DNA from: Alistipes sp.
GTDB taxonomy: Bacteria > Bacteroidota > Bacteroidia > Bacteroidales > Rikenellaceae
DNA: 64,000 nucleotides
NCBI GenBank assembly: GCA_020026435.1
Contig: JAHHQK010000007.1
Coordinates: 1 to 64,000 of the forward strand
Reading direction: 5' to 3'
In this document: positions 1 to 9,472 of the stretch, piece by piece
Layout: each line of letters starts with the position of its first letter
Numbering within the stretch: the stretch's first letter is position 1
Translations under genes and position numbers: made by a program
The notes under the pieces: generated by a model
Seen by the model: only the letters and a program-made list of their open reading frames with translations
Told to the model about the DNA's origin: nothing
Database searches by the model: none

Positions 1-1199
<1,199 letters not shown>

Positions 1200-1232
1200 G
1201 TGATAATTGGTTTTCTGGATTACACCTTTATA

Positions 1233-2339
1233 TTATAAATTTTCTTTGTTCTTTTTGCCTACGCGGAACAGCTTGTCGAGTTTGACCGACAACTGCACGA
1301 CCTGCTGCGTACCCGTACCCGTGCCGTCGTATTTGAAGATCATTCCGGCATCGACGGTCAGCGTGTTGTTGAAGAACGAGCGGTTGTAGCCCAACCATGT
1401 GCGGTTGTAGATGTGCTCGGTGGTCGAGTAGAAACGCTCTCCGGCGTAGAGGTGCTCGTTGTCGAAGGTCTGGCCCGTCACGGGGTTGCTGATTTCGTAG
1501 AGGTAGGGCTGGAGGTTCTCACCTACATAGAGGTTGTTTTCGATCTTCACGCCCCAGCGTGTCATCGAGAAGTCGATCTGCGCACCGCACTGCTTCTTCC
1601 ATCCGGGGACGATGCTGCGGGCGCGCTGCGGGGCCAGGAGGAATCCGGTCTTGATGTTGAAGTCGAAGTAGGCCGTGAACTCCCAACCCACGAAGGGATT
1701 GACCAGGAGGTTGTCCGTCACGTTCTCGTGGCTCTTGGCGCCGGCGAAGTGGAACATCGAGAAGGCGTATCCGGCATAGAAACCGCAGGGCAGCGTGTAG
1801 CGTCCGGCCGACATGAGGCGGAACATCTCGCGGGTGTCGGTGTCGTACATACCCTCCCAGTCGAGGGCCAGCTCCACATAGGTCTTCTCGCGTCGGGTTG
1901 ATTCATAGCGGCCCAGGAAACCCGACAGACGGCTGTGGTAGAAGCGCGTCGAGTCGCTGAAGAAGGCGTGGGAATACTCGCCCATCAGCTCGCTGCGGTC
2001 GAAGATACCGGCGTTGGCCTGCACGTTTTTAGTGCGGAAGCGGTAGTACATCAAGGGTTTCACGTCGCTCAGGAACGGTTCGCGTTCGCCGTTGTGCTGG
2101 CCGAAGTTCTGGAGCATCTCGACTCCCATCACGAGACGGTTTTTCTCGTTCCACTCCACGCCCACAAACGGGGTGAGGCGTGCGCTGAAGAGGGTCTGTG
2201 ACTGGTCAAACGTATTGGCCGAGAATTCGCGGTTGTCGAAACGGGTTGCGAAGTCGGCGCCCACCAGAATACTTTGGGCGCGCAGGCCTGTGACGGTCAG
2301 TATCAGGCCGACTACCAGGCAGATTTTTTTTAATGACAT
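1233..2339 (-). CDS. Putative outer-membrane beta-barrel protein
   Basis: A 368-residue protein with a signal peptide (MSLKKICLVVGLILTVTGLRAQ, cleavage after the AQ near residue 22). The rest is rich in alternating aromatic strands and Tyr/Phe-Gly patterns typical of a barrel, such as YYRFRTKNVQANAGIF, and I see no soluble enzyme motif. I do not recognise a named family. It resembles the porin-like or carbohydrate-selective outer-membrane proteins common in Bacteroidota, but the cargo cannot be told. It heads a likely two-gene unit with glnS, which is functionally unrelated. A good -7 box lies about 40 bases upstream of the ATG. Confidence 0.75.
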   Translation of the reverse strand: MSLKKICLVVGLILTVTGLRAQSILVGADFATRFDNREFSANTFDQSQTLFSARLTPFVGVEWNEKNRLVMGVEMLQNFGQHNGEREPFLSDVKPLMYYRFRTKNVQANAGIFDRSELMGEYSHAFFSDSTRFYHSRLSGFLGRYESTRREKTYVELALDWEGMYDTDTREMFRLMSAGRYTLPCGFYAGYAFSMFHFAGAKSHENVTDNLLVNPFVGWEFTAYFDFNIKTGFLLAPQRARSIVPGWKKQCGAQIDFSMTRWGVKIENNLYVGENLQPYLYEISNPVTGQTFDNEHLYAGERFYSTTEHIYNRTWLGYNRSFFNNTLTVDAGMIFKYDGTGTGTQQVVQLSVKLDKLFRVGKKNKENL

Positions 2340-2379
2340 ATTTTTTTACGAAAGATTTTATTCCGTGAATTTAATCTCA

Positions 2380-2387
2380 CAAAAATA
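2380..2387 (-). promoter_or_regulatory. Promoter -7 box for the outer-membrane protein/glnS unit
   Basis: The minus strand reads TATTTTTG, a perfect match to the Bacteroidota TAnnTTTG box. No clear TTTG is seen at the usual -33 distance. It lies back to back with the -7 box for the RNA methylase gene, giving a compact divergent promoter. Confidence 0.55.
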
Positions 2388-2408
2388 GGTAAAAATTTTT
2401 TATTTGAC

Positions 2409-2416
2409 TACTTTTG
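2409..2416 (+). promoter_or_regulatory. Promoter -7 box for the RNA methyltransferase gene
   Basis: TACTTTTG matches TAnnTTTG and sits 28 bases before the ATG. The -33 element is weak. Confidence 0.5.
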
Positions 2417-2444
2417 GCCTCGAAATCATACTTAGCAACGAATT

Positions 2445-2981
2445 ATGCGAAAAATAACCAATGAGGAGCTCGGGCGTCCGACGCTCGAGGAGTACGCCGC
2501 GATGGACAAGATGCCGGTGACGGTGGTGTTGGACAATGTGCGCTCGATGCAGAACGTGGGGGCTTTTTTCCGCACCTCCGATGCCTTTGCCGTGGAGCAT
2601 ATCGCCCTGTGCGGCATCACGGCCACACCGCCCAACCGCGAGATCCACAAGACGGCACTCGGTGCCGAGATGTCGGTGTCGTGGGACTATACGCCCTCGA
2701 CGGCGGAGTGTGTGGAGCGTCTTCGCGGGGAGGGTTACCGGATCTACGCCGTGGAGCAGGTTGAGGGTGCGGTCATGCTCGACGAGTTCCGTGCCGAGAG
2801 TGGGGTGCGCTACGCCCTGGTCTTCGGCAACGAGGTCGCCGGTGTGGACCAGGCCGTGGTGGATCTGTGCGACGGGGCGATCGAGATTCCCCAGGCGGGC
2901 ATCAAGCATTCGATCAATGTGTCGGTGTCGGCCGGAGTCGTTTTGTGGAGCTTTTTTTGCCAAGTCCGCCCAAAACATTAA
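2445..2981 (+). CDS. TrmH/SpoU-family RNA 2'-O-methyltransferase
   Basis: Uses SAM to methylate a ribose 2'-OH in tRNA or rRNA; the target nucleoside cannot be read from the sequence. The 178 residues carry the three SPOUT motifs in order: motif 1 VRSMQNVGAFFRTSDAF (about residues 32-48) with the Asn and Arg used in catalysis and RNA binding, motif 2 LVFGNEVAGVD (about 125-135), and motif 3 IEIPQAGIKHSINVSVSAG (about 147-165), which forms the trefoil knot. It lacks an N-terminal substrate-binding domain, so it is a minimal SPOUT enzyme like TrmL or short TrmH relatives. The panB promoter lies inside its last codons and just past its stop. Confidence 0.9.
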   Translation: MRKITNEELGRPTLEEYAAMDKMPVTVVLDNVRSMQNVGAFFRTSDAFAVEHIALCGITATPPNREIHKTALGAEMSVSWDYTPSTAECVERLRGEGYRIYAVEQVEGAVMLDEFRAESGVRYALVFGNEVAGVDQAVVDLCDGAIEIPQAGIKHSINVSVSAGVVLWSFFCQVRPKH

Positions 2982-2986
2982 CTTTG
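2956..2986 (+). promoter_or_regulatory. panB promoter (-33 TTTG, -7 TAACTTTG)
   Basis: TTTG at 2956-2959 and TAACTTTG at 2979-2986 are separated by 19 bases, a textbook Bacteroidota promoter. It overlaps the 3' end of the preceding methylase gene, so panB can be transcribed independently. Confidence 0.8.
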
Positions 2987-3016
2987 CGGACGTTTTTTAA
3001 TAATAAGTAAGTAGAA

Positions 3017-3832
3017 ATGTCAGTAGAAAGTACAGTAAGACCCGTGACAACCGCCCGTCTGGCCGAGATGAAGCGGGAAGGAGAGAAGATCTCGATGATC
3101 ACATCTTACGATTATTCGATGGCGAAGATTGTCGATGCCGCCGGTATCGACATCATTCTGGTCGGTGACTCGGCGGCCAACGTGATGGCCGGGTACGAGA
3201 CCACCCTGCCGATCACACTGGATATGATGATCTATCACGGACGTGCGGTGACGCGTGCCGTCAACCGTTCGTTTGTGGTTGTCGATATGCCCTTCGGAAC
3301 CTACCAGGGCAATCCCCAGGTGGCTTTGGCGTCGGCCATCCGCGTGATGAAGGAGACCGAGGCCGATGCCGTGAAGATGGAAGGCGGCGAGGAGATTCTC
3401 GATTCGATCAGGCTGATCCTCTCGGCCGGAATCCCCGTGATGGGGCACCTGGGACTTACTCCTCAGTCGATCCACAAGTTCGGAACCTACGGCGTGCGTG
3501 CCAAGGGTGATGCCGAGGCCGAGAAGTTGGTCCGCGACGCCCACTTGCTGGCCGATGCCGGATGTTTCGCCATCGTGCTGGAGAAGATCCCTGCCGACCT
3601 GGCCACGCGGGTGAGCCGCGAGGTAGAGGTGCCGGTGATCGGCATCGGTGCCGGAAACGGTACGGATGGACAGGTGCTGGTGGTACACGACATGCTGGGT
3701 ATGAACAAGGGTTTCTCGCCCAAGTTCCTGCGTCGTTATGCCGATCTGCACACCATCATGACCGAGGCCGTGCAGCACTACATCGCCGACGTCAAGAGCG
3801 GTGATTTCCCCAACGACCAGGAGCATTATTAG
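3017..3832 (+). CDS. panB: 3-methyl-2-oxobutanoate hydroxymethyltransferase
   Basis: First committed step of pantothenate and CoA synthesis: transfers a hydroxymethyl group from 5,10-methylene-THF to 2-oxoisovalerate to make ketopantoate. The 271 residues match the usual 260-280. A Mg-binding segment VGDSAANVMAGYETTLP lies near residues 49-65, the second metal-ligand region VVVDMPFGTYQ near residue 90, and the catalytic-acid region VLEKIPADLA near residue 188. The tail continues past the catalytic domain with a short charged end. It has its own promoter and is followed by a bidirectional hairpin terminator. No other pan gene is in the window. Confidence 0.97.
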   Translation: MSVESTVRPVTTARLAEMKREGEKISMITSYDYSMAKIVDAAGIDIILVGDSAANVMAGYETTLPITLDMMIYHGRAVTRAVNRSFVVVDMPFGTYQGNPQVALASAIRVMKETEADAVKMEGGEEILDSIRLILSAGIPVMGHLGLTPQSIHKFGTYGVRAKGDAEAEKLVRDAHLLADAGCFAIVLEKIPADLATRVSREVEVPVIGIGAGNGTDGQVLVVHDMLGMNKGFSPKFLRRYADLHTIMTEAVQHYIADVKSGDFPNDQEHY

Positions 3833-3895
3833 ACCTTCGGTGCGTAAGGAGTGGGCCGATGCGGACACTCCCGTGCGGGACGAATACCTCAAAAT

Positions 3896-3935
3896 AAAAA
3901 AGGACAACCCCGGATTTCCTGCGTTGTCCTTTTTT
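3896..3935 (+). terminator. Intrinsic terminator after panB
   Basis: AGGACAAC at 3901-3908 pairs with GTTGTCCT at 3923-3930, flanked by an A run on the left and a T run on the right, so it can work in both directions. Confidence 0.85.
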
Positions 3936-4232
3936 CATCTTCTTTACTTACTCCTTTCCCTTTTTCTCTGTCTCTTTCCTCTTGTCGGTCTGCCGATCCA
4001 CAGAACTTGGTCGGGGATTTGGAATGATACTTTTACCACGGATGATACGCCCTTCGTTTGAGGGGTGCTCTTTTCCCTGCTTGGTGTGGGGAATTTCTGT
4101 TTTGGTGTGGCCCGATGACGGGGAAAATATCGGGAAGGAGTCGGGCTGAGTCGGGTGGCAAGGTTGATTGGGGAGAGTGCAGGTCCTGGTCCTGGTCAGG
4201 CTGTGCGGAGGCATAAGGAAATATAAGGAACG
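3936..4232. other. Gene-free spacer
   Basis: About 300 bases, T-rich at first and then G-rich, between the panB terminator and the terminator of the AsmA-like gene. Open frames of up to 98 codons exist on the minus strand, but they run across the terminator hairpins and look like no protein. I see no RNA gene or clear promoter. Confidence 0.6.
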
Positions 4233-4281
4233 AAACAACGCCACCCCGAAATTCTGAAGCGATTCCGGGGTGGCGTTGTTT
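4233..4281 (-). terminator. Intrinsic terminator for the AsmA-like gene
   Basis: AAACAACGCCACCCCG at 4233-4248 pairs perfectly with its complement at 4266-4281, leaving a 17-base loop. It lies 20 bases past the stop codon of the AsmA-like gene. Confidence 0.85.
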
Positions 4282-4300
4282 TGAGTCCGAAAGGGGGTGC

Positions 4301-7009
4301 CTATTTGTCGGCGGGAGCGGATTCACCGCCCAACTCTGCGATCTTGGCTTCGGTGTCGGCCTTCATGCGCTCGGCCTGCTTTTGAGCCTCCTCCACGAGC
4401 TTGTTGCCTGCGGCTTCGGCGGCCACCCGGGCCAGACGACCCTTCGACGAGGCGGCATCAATCAGTTTCTGACGCTGCTCCTCGGCCGTTTGGATCAGCT
4501 TTGCGGCCGAACGCTCGGTGTTCTCGCGCATCTGTGCAGCCTGTTCCTCGGGTGTTCCCGACGGGGTCTTGTTGCCCGTCAGGGCGTTGATCTTGTCGCC
4601 CAGGACCTTGCCCACGCTCTGCTTGAGGGCATCCTCGGCGGCTTCCTTCACGCCCAGAGTCACACTCGGCGAGGAGAACGTGCCGCCGATCTTCACAGGG
4701 ATGTTTTGCAGGACACTTCCAGTCGTACCTGCGGGCAGAGCCACGCGGGCCACATAGTCGATCGACTGATCCAGACCCGTCGAACCCGAAAGGTTGATCT
4801 TGATTTGTCCCATCTTCAGATCGAAGGGCCGCGTCTCGATGCGACCGTCGCGGATGGCAAAGCGGATGGCGATGTCCCTGGCCTGGATGCGGCGCAGGGC
4901 GTCGTTCTTGAGTACGTCGGCCAGGGTGTCGAAGGCCTTGATGTTCTGCACATGGATGTCCCTGGAGCGGATCTCGCCCGAAGCCGTCAAGGTCTTCAAC
5001 TCGGGCATCATCTGTTGGTCGAGCAGGGTTGCGAGGTTGATCGACAGCGAATAGCGGCCGCCCGTCTTTTCAAATAGGGGCACCATCTTCTGGATCATCT
5101 CCATCTGGCGGAAACTTTGCTCGAAGGAGGCGTTGGCCACCTCGGCCGAGATCTGTACGCGGGGATGCTCCATGTCTCGGGTGGAGTAGCTTCCCGATGC
5201 CGTGGCGCGGCCCTCGAAAAGGTTCATCTGCAACTTGTTGAGCGACAAAATGCCGTCCGAAAGACGCATCTCGCCTACAACATTCTCGATGACCATCTCC
5301 TGCAGCAGGATCTTCTTCAGATCGGTCGACAGGGAGAGTGCCATGTTCTTCGGCACCTCGATCACCTGCATCGGTTCCTCGGGCAACTCCTCGTTGCGGG
5401 CCTCGGCCTCGGCCACCTGCTCCTCGGCCGTGGTGGTCATGAACTGGTTGAGGTCCAGAAGCGTCGACTTCACATAGAGGCGTCCGCCGAGCATTTCCTT
5501 CTTGAGCAGATAACCCAGGTATCCGGTCAGCTGGCCGTTGGCCTCGATGTCGCTGCCGCCGATCCGTGCGTTGAAATCGCCCAGGGTCATCGCCTCGGGC
5601 GTGATCGAAGCGGCGGCACGCTGCACGACGATGGTCGGGAGTGCCGGGAGGGTGGTTTTGACGTTCTCGATGACGAAGTTACCCGTGGCGGAGAGCTTGT
5701 CGTAGCGTTTGCGGGAGACGGAGGAGAGTGCCCCCGCGAACTTCAGGTCGGCATTCACGCGTCCGTCGAGCGTGATGCCCTCCTCCAGAGGATACACCTC
5801 GTGGATCATCCCCAGGTCGATCTTGCCCGAGGTCGAGAACCGGATCTCGGGGTCGGTGGCCAAGGTGGTGGCGTAGAAGGTAGCGTCGAGACGGTTGTCT
5901 CCCATCTTCAGCCCGAAGCGCGAGAGGTTGACCTCCGTGCGGTCCATTTCGCGGCCGGGGTTGGAGATCTTCAGCGCCATGTTGATATCGGTCACGGCCT
6001 TCGGGAGGGTCGTGTACTGGAAACTGCCGTTGCGGATGTCGGTCTTCAGCTCGAAGGCCGGGAACATACGTTCCCGCATCTCGCCCTTGGCCCAAAGGTT
6101 GAGGTCCATTTCGCCCTTGGCCGAGAGGTTGCGGAATTCGCGGGTGTAGAATGCTGGAATGAGCGAGAGTACGTCCTTGAACTGTACCTTGTCGCATCCG
6201 GCCTTGAGATCCATTCTGACGGCCCGGTCATCGAGATCGACCCATCCGTCCAAGGTCAGCTCCACGGCATTGAGAGTGAGATGGTTGTCGGAGAATTCAA
6301 AACGGTTGTTTTCCAGGTCGGCCAGGATGTCGGCTTCGAGCGATGCCTCGATGTCGCTCATCAGCGGCACTCCGCCCGACACCAGACGGGTGGCTCCCAT
6401 GTCGAGTCTCAGATCCAGGGTCGAGGTCCGGGCCGAGAGGTCGCCGCGCAGACGCAGGTTGAGCGGCGTCGAGAAAAAGTGCATCCCCAGCGAATCGTCG
6501 TCGTAGCGGATCGAGGCGTCCGAGATGCGGAAATCCTTCACCGAGAGCTTGAATGCCGACTCCTCCCCGGAGGATGTCTCCGTTTCCGAGGGGGCGTCGT
6601 CGTCCTGATCGGAGGGCTTCATCACGTCCCAGTTGACGGCTCCGTCGGAGAGTTTGGCGGCGTGGAGCGAGGGGGTGTCGAGGATGATTTTCGAGACGAT
6701 GAACCCTCCGTCACCGAGCAGCGAGAAGGGATTGACCACCACCGAGATCCTGTCGGCCGCCACGATCGTGTCGCCCTCGAACCGGTCCGTACCCACCAGG
6801 CTCAGCCCCTCCAGTTCGAGCGAGGCGTTGGGGAAGTGGCGCAGCAGGCTGATGTCCAGTCCCTCGAAATCCAGACGGGCTGTCAGCATCTTGTTGGCTT
6901 CGTTTTTCACGATCCGGGAGATCTTGCCCCTGAAAGCCATCGGGACGACAAGAGACAGCAACAGAATAGAGGCAATGACGATTGCCACGATTTTTCCAAT
7001 CTTTCTCAT
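4301..7009 (-). CDS. AsmA-family envelope protein
   Basis: A 902-residue protein of the AsmA/TamB-like group, whose members form long beta-grooves in the periplasm and are thought to carry phospholipids to the outer membrane. A single N-terminal membrane helix (residues 8-26) anchors it. The AsmA N-terminal region follows (LDFEGLDISLLRHFP, ISVVVNPFSLL), then a long beta-rich repeat region, then an AsmA C-terminal region around residues 640-780 with the typical ASGEIRSRDIHVQNIKAF segment. The last 90 residues are an Ala/Glu/Lys-rich helix, probably a coiled coil. An acidic Ser/Glu linker near residues 132-152 is unusual. It lies 24 bases after the GNAT gene and probably shares its promoter. 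The family is secure; the lipid role is inferred from relatives. Confidence 0.88.
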   Translation of the reverse strand: MRKIGKIVAIVIASILLLSLVVPMAFRGKISRIVKNEANKMLTARLDFEGLDISLLRHFPNASLELEGLSLVGTDRFEGDTIVAADRISVVVNPFSLLGDGGFIVSKIILDTPSLHAAKLSDGAVNWDVMKPSDQDDDAPSETETSSGEESAFKLSVKDFRISDASIRYDDDSLGMHFFSTPLNLRLRGDLSARTSTLDLRLDMGATRLVSGGVPLMSDIEASLEADILADLENNRFEFSDNHLTLNAVELTLDGWVDLDDRAVRMDLKAGCDKVQFKDVLSLIPAFYTREFRNLSAKGEMDLNLWAKGEMRERMFPAFELKTDIRNGSFQYTTLPKAVTDINMALKISNPGREMDRTEVNLSRFGLKMGDNRLDATFYATTLATDPEIRFSTSGKIDLGMIHEVYPLEEGITLDGRVNADLKFAGALSSVSRKRYDKLSATGNFVIENVKTTLPALPTIVVQRAAASITPEAMTLGDFNARIGGSDIEANGQLTGYLGYLLKKEMLGGRLYVKSTLLDLNQFMTTTAEEQVAEAEARNEELPEEPMQVIEVPKNMALSLSTDLKKILLQEMVIENVVGEMRLSDGILSLNKLQMNLFEGRATASGSYSTRDMEHPRVQISAEVANASFEQSFRQMEMIQKMVPLFEKTGGRYSLSINLATLLDQQMMPELKTLTASGEIRSRDIHVQNIKAFDTLADVLKNDALRRIQARDIAIRFAIRDGRIETRPFDLKMGQIKINLSGSTGLDQSIDYVARVALPAGTTGSVLQNIPVKIGGTFSSPSVTLGVKEAAEDALKQSVGKVLGDKINALTGNKTPSGTPEEQAAQMRENTERSAAKLIQTAEEQRQKLIDAASSKGRLARVAAEAAGNKLVEEAQKQAERMKADTEAKIAELGGESAPADK

Positions 7010-7033
7010 AGTCTTTATGTTTTTTACGTTTCG

Positions 7034-7498
7034 TTAGCTTCGTTTTCCGCCCACGAACACCGTGGTCTCCTTCTTCTCGAATCCCATCCTGGAGTAGAGG
7101 GCATGGGCCGCCGTGCGGTGGGGCGAGGAGGTGAGCATCACGCAGTCGGCCTCGATCCCGCGGGCGAATTCCAGGGCGCGGGCGACCAGCGAACGGCCCA
7201 CACCGCAGCCGCGGGCGGATTCGTCGACGACCACATCCTCGATCCAGGCCTTGCGTCCCGATGCCGCGTCGTACCATACCAGGGTCAGCAGTCCGACCAC
7301 CCGGTCCTCTTCGTCGCGGGACAGGACGAGTGCCGAGCTGTCCCCTTGCAGGATACGCTCCAGGGTTTGGTCCCCGATCTTGTCCAGACGCGGGGAGAGT
7401 TGGGGCAGCAGGCGTGCGAAGGCTCTCTGAAGCTCGGCGCGGAGCTCCTCGAATTGGTCCTGTGAGATCTGAAACAGGCACTCGGTTCGGATATTCAT
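7034..7498 (-). CDS. GNAT-family N-acetyltransferase
   Basis: Transfers an acyl group from acyl-CoA to an unknown amine. The 154 residues contain the GNAT core: the beta-4 strand IEDVVVDESARG, the pyrophosphate-binding loop RGCGVGRSL (a Q/RxxGxG/A type P-loop near residue 95), and the C-terminal AAHALYSRMGFEKKE segment typical of motif B. No neighbouring gene points to a substrate. It is the first gene of a unit with the AsmA-like gene and has a clear promoter. Confidence 0.87.
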   Translation of the reverse strand: MNIRTECLFQISQDQFEELRAELQRAFARLLPQLSPRLDKIGDQTLERILQGDSSALVLSRDEEDRVVGLLTLVWYDAASGRKAWIEDVVVDESARGCGVGRSLVARALEFARGIEADCVMLTSSPHRTAAHALYSRMGFEKKETTVFVGGKRS

Positions 7499-7517
7499 CT
7501 TCTACATCTATTTTATA

Positions 7518-7549
7518 CAAATATACGCAATTGCGTGCGGTGTAGCAAG
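7518..7549 (-). promoter_or_regulatory. Promoter for the GNAT/AsmA unit
   Basis: On the minus strand CTTG (7546-7549) is followed after 20 bases by TATATTTG (7518-7525). The -7 box is perfect and the -33 box has C for the first T. Confidence 0.65.
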
Positions 7550-7675
7550 GGAAAATTCAGTTTTTGCAAAATATCTCACCCTCTGAGTCCCTGTTCCGTG
7601 CATTTTCCCCAGACGATGCTCCGTTGTCTTCGGGAAAAGAGTATCTTTACGGGAAATAAATTCCCGGATCGAGAT

Positions 7676-8419
7676 ATGACGGATTGCAATCTTACACCTC
7701 CCGGCCCCGATGTGTGGGCTGTCCGCCGCGGGCTGCTGGCCGCGGGCGATGAAAAATACAGAGACTTCTCCTCGTCGCTGATCCCCGGGGTGAGGCTCAT
7801 GATCGGCGTGCGTCTGCCACGACTGAGGGCTTGGGCACGGGAGATTATCCGCCACGAACGTCTGGATCTGATCCAGGGCTGGGAGCGGATTGCCGACGAG
7901 GGGGTGGAGGAACTCTATATGGAGGAACTGCTGCTGTGGGGTATGTCGGTCGGGGGGATGAAATGCCCGGTGGAGCGGAAACTGGAGCTGGTGGAGCATT
8001 TCGTTCCGATGATCGACAACTGGTCGGTGTGCGACTCTTCGGTGTGGAAGCTTAGGGAGGAGGAACGCGAACCGTTTTGGGCATTTGTGTGTGCGCATCT
8101 GATGGGGAACAGACCCTACGAGGTGCGTTTCGCGCTGGTCATGGCCCTGCGCAACTTTGCCGATCGGGAGCATTTCCCCGAGTTGGCCGCCCTCCTCGGT
8201 CGGATCCGCACGGAGCATTACTACGTCCGCATGGGTGTGGCGTGGTGTGTGGCCGAGCTTTATATCCGTTGCCGGGAGGAGTGTCTGCATTGGCTCGGGG
8301 AAGGCGGTGCGGAGGAGTGGACGCTGAGGCAGGCCGTGCGCAAGATCTGCGATTCGAGGAGGGTCTCCCCCGCGGAAAAGGAGCAGGCGCGGAGGCTTTT
8401 GAGCGGGAGAACCTGCTGA
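7676..8419 (+). CDS. DNA alkylation repair protein, AlkD-like HEAT-repeat family
   Basis: A 247-residue all-helical protein of the AlkC/AlkD glycosylase superfamily (COG4912), which removes bulky or cationic N3/N7-alkylpurines without base flipping. Helical repeats are visible throughout, for example YMEELLLWGMSVGG and VRFALVMALRNFAD. The segment VEHFVPMIDNWSVCDSSVWKLRE (starting near residue 103) matches the family's conserved core, with Trp and the Asp used near the lesion. The open frame extends 47 codons further upstream, but that part does not look like protein and ATG 7676 starts at the conserved domain, so I chose 7676. The exact glycosylase activity is not shown. Confidence 0.82.
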   Translation: MTDCNLTPPGPDVWAVRRGLLAAGDEKYRDFSSSLIPGVRLMIGVRLPRLRAWAREIIRHERLDLIQGWERIADEGVEELYMEELLLWGMSVGGMKCPVERKLELVEHFVPMIDNWSVCDSSVWKLREEEREPFWAFVCAHLMGNRPYEVRFALVMALRNFADREHFPELAALLGRIRTEHYYVRMGVAWCVAELYIRCREECLHWLGEGGAEEWTLRQAVRKICDSRRVSPAEKEQARRLLSGRTC

Positions 8420-8442
8420 AGATGCAATATTTTCGGGGTGGA

Positions 8443-8475
8443 TGTGAGGTTTGAATCAAAATAATATTATCTTTG
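8443..8475 (+). promoter_or_regulatory. Promoter for the GT2 glycosyltransferase
   Basis: A perfect -7 box TATCTTTG lies at 8468-8475, with a weak TGTG at 8443-8446 (21-base spacing). A TTTG at 8450 is too close to be canonical. The predicted start near 8482 leaves a leader of about 110 bases. Confidence 0.6.
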
Positions 8476-8489
8476 TGTAATAAACCTTA

Positions 8490-8566
8490 CAGACCGGGTC
8501 TTTCCGCATGGGTGAGCCGGGGCCGAAAAAGGGCCCGACAGCCGATCCGGAAAGATGCACTGTCTG
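8490..8566 (+). ncRNA. Structured 5' leader of the glycosyltransferase mRNA
   Basis: Three nested helices can be drawn in the untranslated leader: CAGAC 8490-8494 with GTCTG 8562-8566, TCTTTCCG 8499-8506 with CGGAAAGA 8548-8555, and GGGCC 8520-8524 with GGCCC 8532-8536 closing a GAAAAAG loop. There is no open frame and no T-tract, so it looks like a leader element rather than a separate terminated RNA. It does not match any riboswitch class I know. Function unknown. Confidence 0.4.
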
Positions 8567-8592
8567 AGTAACAAAACCGTAAAAGTTTCATT

Positions 8593-9312
8593 ATGCGTAG
8601 ATTAGTTATTATCCCGACATACAACGAGAAGGAAAACATCTCGGCCATGATCGACAAGGTGTTCTCGCTCGGCGAACGATTCGATCTTCTGATCATCGAC
8701 GACGGATCGCCCGACGGCACGGCCGACATCGTGCGTCGCCGCCAGGGGGAGTATCCCGACCGCCTCTTCATGATCGAGCGCAGCGGCAAGCTGGGCCTGG
8801 GCACGGCCTACCTGACGGGTTTCCGCTGGGCGCTGGAGCGAGACTACGACAGTGTGTCGGAGATGGACTGCGACTTTTCGCACAACCCCGACGATCTGGT
8901 GCGCCTCTGTGCGGCCATCGAGGAGGGGAACGACGTGGTGGTCGGTTCGCGTTATGTGAAGGGTGTGAATGTGGTCAACTGGCCGATGTCGCGTCTGTTG
9001 ATGTCGTACTTCGCCTCGAAGTATGTGCGTATCGTCACGGGAATGCCCCTGCGCGATGCCACGGCGGGATTCGTGACCTATTCGCGTCATGCCCTCCAGA
9101 CGATCGACCTCGACGCCGTGAAGATGAAGGGCTACGGTTTCCAGATCGAGATGAAGTACTCGGCCTGGCGACTGGGACTGAAACTCAAGGAGGTGTCGAT
9201 CATCTTCACCGAGCGCACGCAGGGTGCCTCGAAGATGTCGGGCGGAATCTTCGGTGAGGCGCTGTTCGGGGTCATGAAGCTCCGCTTCCGCAAGATCCGG
9301 AAAAGCAACTGA
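8593..9312 (+). CDS. Polyprenol-phosphate glycosyltransferase, DPM1-like GT2
   Basis: A 239-residue soluble GT-A enzyme that most resembles polyprenol monophosphomannose synthases, which move a sugar from a nucleotide donor to a lipid phosphate at the inner membrane. Motifs in order: IPTYNEKENI (residues 7-16), LLIIDDGSPDGTAD (about 32-45), the metal-binding EMDCDFSHNPDDL (about 93-105), DATAGFVTYSR (about 156-166) and GYGFQIEMKYSAWRLG (about 181-196). The C-terminal membrane helices of longer GtrB or DPM forms are absent. The sugar is inferred only from family resemblance. It is monocistronic, with a structured leader in front and a perfect hairpin terminator behind. Confidence 0.88.
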   Translation: MRRLVIIPTYNEKENISAMIDKVFSLGERFDLLIIDDGSPDGTADIVRRRQGEYPDRLFMIERSGKLGLGTAYLTGFRWALERDYDSVSEMDCDFSHNPDDLVRLCAAIEEGNDVVVGSRYVKGVNVVNWPMSRLLMSYFASKYVRIVTGMPLRDATAGFVTYSRHALQTIDLDAVKMKGYGFQIEMKYSAWRLGLKLKEVSIIFTERTQGASKMSGGIFGEALFGVMKLRFRKIRKSN

Positions 9313-9343
9313 ACCACATTCCAACAAACCAACTTTATACGAA

Positions 9344-9378
9344 GGATGACCAAGTGATTGGTCATCCGATTTTTTTTT
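9344..9378 (+). terminator. Intrinsic terminator after the glycosyltransferase gene
   Basis: GGATGACCAA at 9344-9353 pairs perfectly with TTGGTCATCC at 9358-9367 around a GTGA loop, followed by a run of T. Confidence 0.93.
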
Positions 9379-9389
9379 GAGAAGTTATT

Positions 9390-9472
9390 AGCTGAAAAGT
9401 ATTGGTGGATGCTTCTGATTCCTTAGATTCCAAGCAGACAAAATCATCCCGGTTTTGTCTGCTTTTTCTTTT
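9390..9472 (+). repeat. Dispersed hairpin repeat, copy A
   Basis: An 83-base element also found at 37717-37800 with about three quarters identity, opening with AGCTGAAAAGTATTGGTGG. It ends in a perfect 11-base-pair hairpin, AGCAGACAAAA (9433-9443) with TTTTGTCTGCT (9453-9463), then a T-rich tract, so on the plus strand it has the form of an intrinsic terminator. It lies just past a complete terminator, so termination of the upstream gene is not an obvious need. Confidence 0.8.

Noticed and set aside
3948..4326. Two overlapping minus-strand frames of about 98 codons
   Set aside because: They run through terminator hairpins and have no start signal or protein-like composition.
5117..7465. A 782-codon open frame on the plus strand
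   Set aside because: Antisense to the AsmA-like and GNAT genes, with no recognisable domain and a Val/Gly/His-rich composition typical of shadows.
8490..8590. Possible SRP (4.5S) RNA because of TCCGGAAAGATGC near the end
   Set aside because: The conserved domain IV (CAGGTCCGGAAGGAAGCAG) does not match on either side of the loop and no terminator follows.
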